From NCBI RefSeq assembly GCF_025352425.1, contig NZ_JANXTI010000064.1, positions 1 through 51,296 on the forward strand: 51,296 nt of DNA. The letters run 5' to 3'. The translations under genes and the position numbers were made by a program. Source of the stretch: Flavobacterium sp. (GTDB taxonomy: Bacteria; Bacteroidota; Bacteroidia; Flavobacteriales; Flavobacteriaceae). The notes below the pieces were generated by a model. It did not search any database, was not told the DNA's origin, and saw only the letters and a program-made list of their open reading frames with translations. Below are positions 25,984 to 33,553 of this stretch, piece by piece. Position 1 is the stretch's first letter. Each line of letters begins with the position of its first letter.

Positions 25984-27447
25984 CTATTTTTTCTCCGGAA
26001 TATTCGCCAATATCTCCAAATAAAACTTCCAGAATTTTTGTGACGATTTAATGGATGCTCTTTCATCCGGACTGTGTGCACCGTGGATGGTTGGCCCAAA
26101 GGAAATCATATCCATTCCAGGATAATTCGTTCCTAAAATTCCACATTCCAATCCGGCGTGGCAGGCCACAACGTTAGGCTTGCTTCCGTTTTGTTTTTCA
26201 TATATATCTACAAGAACGTCCAATATCTCCGACTTCACATTTGGTGTCCAGCCCGGATAATTTCCTCCAAATTCAACTTCACAACCAAATAACTCGTAAG
26301 CCGACCGAAGGGAATTCGCCAAGTCATATTTAGAACTCTCCACCGATGAACGTGTCAAATTCTGAATAGAAATCTGACCGTCTTTTACGATAACCTTAGA
26401 AATATTATTTGAAGTTTCCACCAAATCCGCCATATCAGCACTCATTCGGTAAACGCCATTATGAGCAGCATAAATAGAACGAAGCAATCCTTCCTGAACG
26501 CCTAAATCAATAACTTGTTTAGGTAAATCACTTTTTACAATTTCAATAGTTAAGTTGGGTTCCGTAGTTTTGAATTCAAATTTAATATCATTGATGATTT
26601 CCTGCATGTCAAAAACAAACGCCTCGTCATACATGCCGGCAACAATAACTTTCGCTACGCTTTCACGCGGAATCGCATTACGCAAACTTCCACCTACTAT
26701 TTCAGAAATCTGTAAGCCAAAGTTCTCAAAGCCGTCAAACAATAAACGGTTCATAATCTTGTTGGCATTTCCCAAGCCTTTGTGGATATCCATTCCGGAA
26801 TGCCCACCATTCAAGCCTTTTACGGTGATTGAATAACCCACAGAACCTTCGGGAGTTTCTTCCGATTTATAACTTCTGGTTGCTGTTACGTCTACTCCAC
26901 CGGCACAGCCAATATCAATTTCATCGTCTTCTTCTGTATCTAAATTTAAAAGAATTTCCCCTTTTAAAATACCGCCTTTTAAGTTTAACGCTCCGGTCAT
27001 TCCCGTTTCTTCATCGATAGTAAACAACGCATCTATTGCAGGATGCGGAATATCTTTACTTTCTAAAATCGCCATAATTGCTGCAACACCTAATCCATTG
27101 TCAGCCCCAAGCGTAGTTCCTTTTGCGCGAACCCAGTCACCATCAACATACATATCGATTCCCTGTGTGTCAAAATCAAAATTGGTATCGTTATTTTTTT
27201 GGTGCACCATATCCAAATGCCCCTGAAGGACAACCGTTTTACGATTTTCCATTCCAGTAGTGGCGGGTTTACGAATGATTACGTTTCGGATATCGTCTTC
27301 AAAAGTTTCCAATCCTAAACTATTACCGAAGTTTTTCATGAATTCAATAACCCGTTCTTCTTTTTTTGATGGACGCGGCACCTCATTCAAATCGGCGAAT
27401 TTATTCCAAAGTACTTTTGGTTCAAGGTTTCTAATTTCCTGGCTCAT
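25984..27447 (-). CDS. pepD: Aminoacyl-histidine dipeptidase (M20C)
   Basis: 487 residues from the ATG at 27447. A cytosolic zinc dipeptidase cleaving Xaa-His and other dipeptides. M20 metal-binding landmarks are LQGHLDMVHQ (His, Asp), TTLGADNGLGVAA (bridging Asp), DEETGMTGA (catalytic and metal Glu) and ISFGPTIHGAHSPDE with the last His. GGHSGMDIHKG marks the lid/dimerisation domain. The annotated frame opens 33 nt earlier; the MSQEIRNL start is chosen because it is nearest the usual family N-terminus. The promoter -7 TAACTTTG is at 27511-27518. There is no signal peptide. Confidence 0.95.
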   Translation of the reverse strand: MSQEIRNLEPKVLWNKFADLNEVPRPSKKEERVIEFMKNFGNSLGLETFEDDIRNVIIRKPATTGMENRKTVVLQGHLDMVHQKNNDTNFDFDTQGIDMYVDGDWVRAKGTTLGADNGLGVAAIMAILESKDIPHPAIDALFTIDEETGMTGALNLKGGILKGEILLNLDTEEDDEIDIGCAGGVDVTATRSYKSEETPEGSVGYSITVKGLNGGHSGMDIHKGLGNANKIMNRLLFDGFENFGLQISEIVGGSLRNAIPRESVAKVIVAGMYDEAFVFDMQEIINDIKFEFKTTEPNLTIEIVKSDLPKQVIDLGVQEGLLRSIYAAHNGVYRMSADMADLVETSNNISKVIVKDGQISIQNLTRSSVESSKYDLANSLRSAYELFGCEVEFGGNYPGWTPNVKSEILDVLVDIYEKQNGSKPNVVACHAGLECGILGTNYPGMDMISFGPTIHGAHSPDERASIKSSQKFWKFYLEILANIPEKK

Positions 27448-27510
27448 TATGTATTTTTTAGTTTCTAAATTTATTTTCATTCAATTCGCCTTACGGCTCG
27501 GTCAAGAACA

Positions 27511-27518
27511 CAAAGTTA
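27511..27518 (-). promoter_or_regulatory. -7 element of pepD within an ACTTTG word repeat
   Basis: TAACTTTG on the minus strand. The same strand reads AACTTTGTAACTTTG, so the promoter overlaps a duplicated word. Confidence 0.4.
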
Positions 27519-27577
27519 CAAAGTTTAACTACTTCCGAAATTAATTAGTGATTATATTTACATTTTAAATCCGCAAT

Positions 27578-28642
27578 GTGAAACGCAAGTATATACTTCC
27601 CCTTTTTCTGCTTATCCAAATCGTCTTCTTGAAAGTATTAGCATTCTTTCCCGAAGTTATTGAACGCTTTTACAGCAATGGATTGTACAGTTTCACTTCA
27701 GAGATTGAGCGCGCGGTTTTAGGCTGGATTCCGTTTTCTGTTGGTGACATTTTTTATGGAATCCTTATTGTTTATTTGCTGATATCCATTTGGAAAACAC
27801 GAAAGACATGGCGTAATCAATGGAAAAATAATTTGCTGAAAGTATTGAGCGGTTTCTCTATTTTTTATTTCCTCTTTCATTTTTTATGGGCTTTGAATTA
27901 TTATCGTGTGCCATTATTCGAAAAAATGAACATCAAAAGGGAATATTCCAATGAAGATTTGTATGCGTTTACCGAAAAGCTGGTTGCCAAAACCAACGAA
28001 GTACAATTCGCAATCACACACAACAAGAATAAAAAAGTAAGCAATCCCTATACACAGGGCAGCATTTTCAGCATGACGCAGAATGGCTATGATAACCTCG
28101 CCAGGCAGTATCGTTTTTTTAGGTATGAAAGTCCGTGCAGAAAGAAGTCTCTGTTTAGCTTACCTCTTACTTATATGGGTTTTGGTGGATATCTGAATCC
28201 GTTTACAAATGAATCGCAGGTAAATTATAAGTTACCTATGTATGGTTTACCAAATGTAATCTGCCACGAAATGGCGCATCAGATTGGCTATGCCAGCGAA
28301 AGCGAATGCAACTTTATTGGTTTTATGGCCTGCATCAAGAATGAGGATTTGTATTTTCAATACTCAGCATATTCCAATGCTTTACGCTATTGCCTTGAAA
28401 ATATTGTGATGAAGAATGAGAAAAAATTTAATGAATTAAAGCCAACAATAAATCCCGGAATTATTAAAAACTATAAGGAAAGTGAGCGCTTCTGGAAACG
28501 CTATGACACCTTTGTCGACAAAGGATCCCACGCTTTTTATGACCAATTTCTAAAGGCAAATCAGCAGAAAGATGGCTTGGAAAGTTATAGCAAGTTTGTT
28601 GATTTGTTGATTAATTATTATAAGGGAAAGGAACTAAGATGA
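27578..28642 (+). CDS. DUF3810 membrane-anchored zinc metallopeptidase-like protein
   Basis: 354 residues starting at GTG. Three N-terminal membrane helices (about 7-22, 55-75, 88-107) are followed by an extracytoplasmic domain carrying HEMAH (VICHEMAHQIGY), the HExxH zinc motif, with a downstream Glu in SESECNFIG as probable third ligand. The FNPF-type segment here is YLNPFTNESQVNYKLP. DUF3810 proteins are Bacteroidota- and Firmicutes-enriched presumed proteases with unknown substrates. The gene stands alone between pepD (divergent) and the Smr gene (convergent). Confidence 0.85.
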   Translation: MKRKYILPLFLLIQIVFLKVLAFFPEVIERFYSNGLYSFTSEIERAVLGWIPFSVGDIFYGILIVYLLISIWKTRKTWRNQWKNNLLKVLSGFSIFYFLFHFLWALNYYRVPLFEKMNIKREYSNEDLYAFTEKLVAKTNEVQFAITHNKNKKVSNPYTQGSIFSMTQNGYDNLARQYRFFRYESPCRKKSLFSLPLTYMGFGGYLNPFTNESQVNYKLPMYGLPNVICHEMAHQIGYASESECNFIGFMACIKNEDLYFQYSAYSNALRYCLENIVMKNEKKFNELKPTINPGIIKNYKESERFWKRYDTFVDKGSHAFYDQFLKANQQKDGLESYSKFVDLLINYYKGKELR

Positions 28643-28657
28643 TATACGAAGAGATAA

Positions 28658-28694
28658 TAGATGATAGTATAGTCTCGAATCTGTCTATCATCTA
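28658..28694. repeat. Inverted repeat TAGATGATAG / CTATCATCTA followed by TCTATTCTC words
   Basis: Ten-base perfect arms separated by 17 nt, then TCTATTCTC-type words up to about 28715, in the gap between convergent genes. There is no T-tract, so it is not an obvious terminator. Confidence 0.55.
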
Positions 28695-28714
28695 TCCGTC
28701 TATTCTCTATTCTC

Positions 28715-29257
28715 TCATTTAACATTCTGCTTAAAGTAAACTTCTGTTGCACCCAGCCCATACTTCTGATAATTAGCATCCTGAAAAACAACGTTGTCAT
28801 ATCTTCCTAATAGAAAATCGAGATCCGATTTAAGTACGCCTTCTCCAACGCCATGAATAAAAACTATTTTTGGAATCCGGTTGCGAATTGCAAATTCGAT
28901 ATGGCGTTTGGCTGTTTCTATTTGCAGGTTCAGGATGTCAAAATTGTTCATTGCCTTGTAGCTTTTGACTAGCTTTTCAATGTGAAGATCAAACTCCGGT
29001 GGCGGAATTTCTTTCTTAGGTTTTTTCTCTTTGTTGATATAGTTTGGCTTGGCAACTTCCTTTTCGCTAATTACCTGGCTTTTGTTAAAACTAATATTCA
29101 TGGCATTGCCACTTTCGATCTTGATTAACTCGTTGCTTTTATAGGTCAGGTTAAAGCCATCAGTAGTTTCGATAGTCACTTCAGAACCATTAATTTCAAC
29201 AACAACACCGTCAATGGCATCGTCTAAAACCGAAACCTTATCTCCTTTATTCAACAT
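28715..29257 (-). CDS. Smr-domain protein (DUF2027 / MutS2 C-terminal-like)
   Basis: 180 residues from the ATG at 29257. An N-terminal beta-rich part (GDKVSVLDDAIDGVVVEING) is followed by a linker with Lys/Pro (KKPKKEIPPPE) and a C-terminal Smr domain (FDLHIEKL, IPKIVFIHGVGEGVLKSDL, ending GLGATEVYFK). Smr domains nick or bind nucleic acid in MutS2 and related proteins; in stand-alone form they have been linked to RNA cleavage at ribosomes. The start overlaps the end of the upstream small membrane gene by 11 nt, so the two are translationally coupled. Confidence 0.88.
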   Translation of the reverse strand: MLNKGDKVSVLDDAIDGVVVEINGSEVTIETTDGFNLTYKSNELIKIESGNAMNISFNKSQVISEKEVAKPNYINKEKKPKKEIPPPEFDLHIEKLVKSYKAMNNFDILNLQIETAKRHIEFAIRNRIPKIVFIHGVGEGVLKSDLDFLLGRYDNVVFQDANYQKYGLGATEVYFKQNVK

Positions 29258-29435
29258 GATCTTCTTCTTTTTCTTCCTGATTCTTACTTGGCGTTTTCGC
29301 ACTCAATCTCATAACACCATACATAAATATCACGATAGTAATACATAAAATATAGATGTTGGGTTTCGCTTTTGACTGCTCGTACAAACCCACAATAATT
29401 GCCACAAGTGTAAAAGGTAGTACTAGTTTTTTCAT
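29247..29435 (-). CDS. Small membrane protein of unknown function
   Basis: 62 residues from the ATG at 29435. Two hydrophobic segments (LVLPFTLVAIIVGLYE and NIYILCITIVIFMYGVMRL) flank a short basic loop, and the tail is highly charged (KTPSKNQEEKEEDHVE). It overlaps the Smr gene by 11 nt and lies 75 nt downstream of a DUF5362 membrane gene, so these three probably form one transcript. I do not recognise the family. Confidence 0.7.
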   Translation of the reverse strand: MKKLVLPFTLVAIIVGLYEQSKAKPNIYILCITIVIFMYGVMRLSAKTPSKNQEEKEEDHVE

Positions 29436-29510
29436 GGTATAAATTATATTCCAAAAATAAAAGAACCAGCCGAATATGACTGGTTTTGAATAAGTATATT
29501 TTAATGCCAT

Positions 29511-29978
29511 TTAATGCATACTGCTCGCAAAGGCAGCCCCAAAAACAATTCCAACAATAAATATTAAAATATAGATAGCAATCATGATGATAGTCATTAT
29601 TCCTAAAAACTTATGATGAGATTTTAAATTCACTAAAGCATTGCTTAATACGTCATTGTTTCCTGATTCTAAAGCTTGTTTCGTTCCATTGGCATACTTG
29701 TATAAGTAATAAACCGGAAAGAAATAGAGCAGCGCCAGCAGAATGTAAAATACTCCTAAATAACCTTTGATAGCATTAAAAGGATTTGCCGCCATAGGCC
29801 CCATTGCACCACCATAAGGATCGGTTGGTATTGCAGACATCATAACTGCAGTAAAGGCACCAATCACTACCATCAGTGCGATAAAAATAAATCCCACAAT
29901 AGATAAAAACAGGCACCACTTGGCGCTTTCCCTTAAGGCTCCAATAGCTAAGTCATTCAATGATAATTTTTCTTCCAT
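29511..29978 (-). CDS. DUF5362-like membrane protein
   Basis: 155 residues, four membrane helices: FLSIVGFIFIALMVVIGAFT, the segment after AIKGYLGVFYILLALLYFFP, and two in the C-terminal half (FLGIMTIIMIAIYILIFIVG). A loop between helices 1 and 2 is Gly/Ala/Pro-rich (DPYGGAMGPMAANPF). The pattern matches Bacteroidota DUF5362 proteins, whose role is unknown. It heads the probable DUF5362 / 62-aa / Smr transcript. Confidence 0.72.
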   Translation of the reverse strand: MEEKLSLNDLAIGALRESAKWCLFLSIVGFIFIALMVVIGAFTAVMMSAIPTDPYGGAMGPMAANPFNAIKGYLGVFYILLALLYFFPVYYLYKYANGTKQALESGNNDVLSNALVNLKSHHKFLGIMTIIMIAIYILIFIVGIVFGAAFASSMH

Positions 29979-30019
29979 AATTAATTTGGTTTTAAGTTGG
30001 TTATAAAAAGGTTGGTTTT

Positions 30020-31300
30020 TTACTTTTCAAATTGTTTTAATGTCTTGATAATGATGGAGACGCAATCTAATAATTGCTCTTCATTCATTACCAATGGCGG
30101 AGCAAAACGGATGATATTGCCGTGGGTTGGTTTGGCTAATAAACCATTATCACGTAAAGCCAAACAAATATTCCAGGCGGTATCGCTTTCTTCGGTGTCA
30201 TTAATGACAACTGCGTTAAGCAATCCTTTTCCACGAACAAGCGTCGCAATATTTGATGTTTCAATATATTTTGCCAACTCTTCTCTGAATATTTTACCCA
30301 ATCTTCGCGCATTTTGGGCCAAATGTTCCTCGTTAACCACATCCATAGCCGCTATAGCAACAGCGCCCGCGATTGGGTTTCCACCAAAAGTAGAACCATG
30401 TTGACCTGGCTTGATAACATTCATTATTGCATCATTTGCCAATACAGCTGATACCGGATAAGCTCCGCCTGATAAGGCTTTCCCTAAGATTAAAATATCA
30501 GGATTGACATAGGAACCTTGTTTTTCACATTTATTCTCACAACTGCAATTACCACAAACAGCCAATAAAGAACCCGTTCTCGCAATTCCCGTTTGTACTT
30601 CATCTGCAATGAATAATACATTGTTGGCTTCACATAAAGCTTTGGCTTTCGCCAAATAACCTTCAGCCGGTACATACACTCCGGCTTCGCCTTGTATTGG
30701 TTCCACTAAAAATCCTGCAATGTTTTTTGAAGAAGTAATCGCTTTTTCCAAAGCATCAATATCATCGTAAGCGATTTTTATAAATCCGGCCGTGTAAGGT
30801 CCAAAGTTTTTACGTGCATTTTCATCGTTAGAAAACGAAATGATTGTCGTAGTTCTCCCGTGGAAGTTACCGTCACAAACAATGATCTGTGCTTCGTTTT
30901 CGTTAATTCCTTTTTTTTCGTAGGCCCATTTTCTACACAGTTTCACAGCGGTTTCCACAGCTTCGGCTCCCGTATTCATTGGCAATACTTTGTCAAAGCC
31001 AAAATATTTAGTAATATATTCTTCGTAAATCCCTAATTTATCATTGTAAAAAGCTCTTGAAGTAAGTGTCAGAGTTTGCGCCTGTTCTATCATTGCACCA
31101 ACTATTTTCGGATGGCAATGACCTTGATTTACGGCGGAATATGCCGAGAGGAAATCATAATACTTTTTACCTTCAACATCCCACACATACACACCTTCTC
31201 CTCTACTCAGCACTACCGGTAACGGATGGTAGTTGTGTGCACCATACTTGTTTTCTAAAGCAATTGCTTCTGCTGAACTCATTTTTTCTAAAACTGACAT
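30020..31300 (-). CDS. rocD: Ornithine--oxo-acid aminotransferase
   Basis: 426 residues. A PLP class III aminotransferase that converts ornithine and 2-oxoglutarate to glutamate semialdehyde and glutamate in arginine/proline catabolism. Diagnostic segments are [83 protein letters not shown] and the PLP-lysine [11 protein letters not shown] Cys-rich insertion ([13 protein letters not shown]) in the middle is seen in some Bacteroidota orthologues. Promoter -7 TACTTTTG is at 31368-31375. No other arginine-pathway genes are adjacent. Confidence 0.95.
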   Translation of the reverse strand: MSVLEKMSSAEAIALENKYGAHNYHPLPVVLSRGEGVYVWDVEGKKYYDFLSAYSAVNQGHCHPKIVGAMIEQAQTLTLTSRAFYNDKLGIYEEYITKYFGFDKVLPMNTGAEAVETAVKLCRKWAYEKKGINENEAQIIVCDGNFHGRTTTIISFSNDENARKNFGPYTAGFIKIAYDDIDALEKAITSSKNIAGFLVEPIQGEAGVYVPAEGYLAKAKALCEANNVLFIADEVQTGIARTGSLLAVCGNCSCENKCEKQGSYVNPDILILGKALSGGAYPVSAVLANDAIMNVIKPGQHGSTFGGNPIAGAVAIAAMDVVNEEHLAQNARRLGKIFREELAKYIETSNIATLVRGKGLLNAVVINDTEESDTAWNICLALRDNGLLAKPTHGNIIRFAPPLVMNEEQLLDCVSIIIKTLKQFEK

Positions 31301-31367
31301 AATTCTTCTTATTGATTTTTAAAAATCGCAATTCCTTCTTTTGGAGAGAAATCATCCATATTGATTA

Positions 31368-31375
31368 CAAAAGTA
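31368..31375 (-). promoter_or_regulatory. -7 element of rocD
   Basis: TACTTTTG on the minus strand, a TAnnTTTG match 67 nt upstream of the ATG, leaving a 5' UTR of about 60 nt. Confidence 0.45.
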
Positions 31376-31406
31376 GAACTTAATTGCGAATAAATCTTAA
31401 TACTAA

Positions 31407-32114
31407 CTACTTCCTACTTTCAATCCTGTTCAAAATATCATTCATCATTTCTATCTGCACTTTCTGTATTTCAATTAGTTCCTGTTGCTGCTGCATTAGC
31501 AGATGATCTAATTTATCATCCAGCATTCTGATTTCCAACTCCGACTTAAGATTTATCATATAATCTTTCCTGGCGCGTTCCCGGTCTTTTTCTTCCTGAC
31601 GGTTTTGGCTCATCATGATTATTGGTGCCTGCAGCGATGCCAGACAGGACAAAATTAAATTCAATAGTATAAATGGATACGGGTCAAAACCTTTGTTCAT
31701 CAGGAGAAAAACATTCGCTGCAATCCAACATATAATCACTACAAAAAACCAGATAATAAATGTCCAGCTGCCGCCAAAATCAGCTACATTATCGGCAAGC
31801 CGTTGCCCAAAAGTACGGGTGTCCGGTTCATCTTCCACTTTGCTGACTAGTGATTTGTCGTCAGCCAAAGCCTTTAGGACGTTTTTATGCAAATCATTTA
31901 GCTCGCCTACTTCCGATTTTAAAAACCTCGAAATATATTTCTCCCTGTAGATATTCAGTTCCCCTACCGTTATCTCCTTCGACATGTCTAAATCGGGGTG
32001 GTCTTCCTTAATCAGATTAAGGATGGGAATTCGGATACTATTGCAGCTGACCTTATCATGTTCGGGGGCTTCCAAACCTGAAATGGTACTTTTGAATGTG
32101 GCTTTTAAACTCAT
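31407..32114 (-). CDS. DUF1003 family membrane protein
   Basis: 235 residues. The core is two membrane helices (WTFIIWFFVVIICWIAANVF and FILLNLILSCLASLQAPIIM) with DPYPF between them and MSQNRQEEKDRERARKDY after, the DUF1003 signature. A helical, charged C-terminal coiled coil (LLMQQQQELIEIQKVQIEMM) follows. The N-terminal half has an HPDLDMSKEITVGELNIYRE segment. Function unknown; it is cytoplasmic-membrane located by prediction. Confidence 0.88.
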   Translation of the reverse strand: MSLKATFKSTISGLEAPEHDKVSCNSIRIPILNLIKEDHPDLDMSKEITVGELNIYREKYISRFLKSEVGELNDLHKNVLKALADDKSLVSKVEDEPDTRTFGQRLADNVADFGGSWTFIIWFFVVIICWIAANVFLLMNKGFDPYPFILLNLILSCLASLQAPIIMMSQNRQEEKDRERARKDYMINLKSELEIRMLDDKLDHLLMQQQQELIEIQKVQIEMMNDILNRIESRK

Positions 32115-32139
32115 ACTCTGATTTTAGGGCTAATTTCCA

Positions 32140-32173
32140 TAAAAAAACCTCATTCCTTAAAAGAAATGAGGTT
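32140..32173 (-). terminator. Terminator of the osmC gene
   Basis: On the minus strand the stem AACCTCATT / AATGAGGTT is followed by seven Ts; it starts 22 nt downstream of the osmC stop. Confidence 0.85.
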
Positions 32174-32194
32174 AGTTGTTATAGTACTTATTAA

Positions 32195-32605
32195 CTAAAG
32201 TAGTGTAGCAGTTGAACTGATTTCAGCATTCAATAATTTGGATATCGGACAGTTTTTCTCCGCTTTTGTAACCAACTCCTGAAACGTATCTTTAGAAATA
32301 CCGGGAATCTTGGCTTCCACGGTTAACGTCGAACTAACAATAGCGCCATTCTGGAAATCGATTACACATTTGGTTTCGATGCTATCAGGGGTAAATCCGG
32401 CTTCGCCAATAAAAGCAGATAGTTGCATGCTAAAACAACCTGAGTGCGCTGCCGCAACAAGTTCTTCGGGATTGGTGCCAACGCCTTCTTCAAAACGAGA
32501 ACCGAAAGAATATTGTGTGTTATTTAATGTGGTACTTTGTGAAGTAATGGCTCCTTTACCTTCTTTTATAGAACCTTTCCAAACTGCGGTGGCATTTCTT
32601 TTCAT
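32195..32605 (-). CDS. osmC: OsmC/Ohr family peroxiredoxin
   Basis: 136 residues. It reduces organic hydroperoxides using a catalytic Cys pair: Cys57 in AAHSGCFSMQLS and Cys119 in KNCPISKLL. Other features are NPEELVAAAHSG and the EGVGTNPEE Arg/Glu network. The AAHSGCFSM segment with ISKLL indicates OsmC rather than the Ohr subgroup. Cytosolic, single gene, terminated by a hairpin at 32140-32173. OsmC is usually induced by osmotic or oxidative stress, but no operator is evident here. Confidence 0.93.
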   Translation of the reverse strand: MKRNATAVWKGSIKEGKGAITSQSTTLNNTQYSFGSRFEEGVGTNPEELVAAAHSGCFSMQLSAFIGEAGFTPDSIETKCVIDFQNGAIVSSTLTVEAKIPGISKDTFQELVTKAEKNCPISKLLNAEISSTATLL

Positions 32606-32719
32606 GATAGTTAATTTTTTTAAATTTTATCAAATTTAAGAATAGTATTATTGTTAAAGTTATCAAATCATTGTTATTTGTTATTTAATTATAGTTTGTA
32701 TTGTCATTGCGGTTTTTTC

Positions 32720-33012
32720 CTTTGATGAATAGTTTTAAACATTTTGGGTCTTTATGGATTCCCGCCTGCGCGGGAAAGACAGTGTTACTAAAAAAAGTAA
32801 TGCGTTCAGGTTGTACAGGTTTGTCTTTCCCGAAGGCAAATATTGATGAATAGTTAAACATTTATTTATGGATTCCCGCCTGTGCGGGAAAGAAAGTGTT
32901 ACTGAAAAAAGTAATGCGTTCAGGTTCTACAGATTTGTCTTTCCCGAAGGCGATTATTGATGAATAGTTAAACATTTATTTTTGGATTCCCGCCTGCGCG
33001 GGAAAGACAGTC
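32720..33012. repeat. 114-bp tandem repeat array with palindromic cores (2+ copies)
   Basis: Repeat starts (GGATTCCCGCC) are at 32756, 32870 and 32984, exactly 114 bp apart. The third copy is cut off by the DUF1697 stop, and a degenerate upstream flank begins near 32720. Each unit has a hairpin TCCCGC-ctgc-GCGGGA and a long-range inverted pair CGGGAAAGAC / GTCTTTCCCG around an inner TTACT ... AGTAA hairpin. Structure is conserved between copies: most differences lie outside the stems. Confidence 0.85.
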
Positions 33013-33013
33013 G

Positions 33014-33553
33014 TTACCCGAACATTTCCAGCAGCTTATTCACCGTATTCCAATTGCGCGTGGTAGAAATCACATTCATGCTTTTCTCTATCCATTTGTT
33101 ATCGAGTTTAGTTTTTGCCGGTGAGATATCATACTTTAAATAAATCCGTTTCCCATCAAGTTGGATTTCGTCGGGTTTTATAAAGTTTAGGTTGAGCTGG
33201 GTAATCATATTATCCGGTAGCATCGAAGAAATAAACGAGACATACAATTTCTTTAAATCGACACCTTCTTCGTTAAGGAATTTATTCCTGTCAAGGCACG
33301 CCTGCAAATCGGCTTTCCCAATGACAATCACAGGAACATCATGACCAAACTCCTTAAAAATTTCCTGCTTGATAAGAAACGCCACTTTCGTTGGGCTCTC
33401 CTCGTCAGTATCCACAAAAACATTCCCCGAGTTAATATACGTGCGCACATTTGAAAATCCAATGGCTTCAAGTGCTTTTTTCAAAGCAATCATGTTAATC
33501 ATTTTATGACCCGAGACGTTGATGCCGCGCAAAAGGGCAAGATGGGTTTTCAT
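33014..33553 (-). CDS. DUF1697 family protein
   Basis: 179 residues, the family length. The N-terminus MKTHLALLRGINVSGHKMI is diagnostic of DUF1697, as are LEAIGFSNVRTYINSGNVFV and the C-terminal TTRNWNTVNKLLEM. It is a small cytosolic alpha/beta protein whose activity is unknown. Its ATG overlaps the stop of the upstream multi-PAS kinase (ATGA), so it is translated from the kinase transcript. Coupling to a sensor kinase is unusual and may be chance. Confidence 0.9.
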   Translation of the reverse strand: MKTHLALLRGINVSGHKMINMIALKKALEAIGFSNVRTYINSGNVFVDTDEESPTKVAFLIKQEIFKEFGHDVPVIVIGKADLQACLDRNKFLNEEGVDLKKLYVSFISSMLPDNMITQLNLNFIKPDEIQLDGKRIYLKYDISPAKTKLDNKWIEKSMNVISTTRNWNTVNKLLEMFG

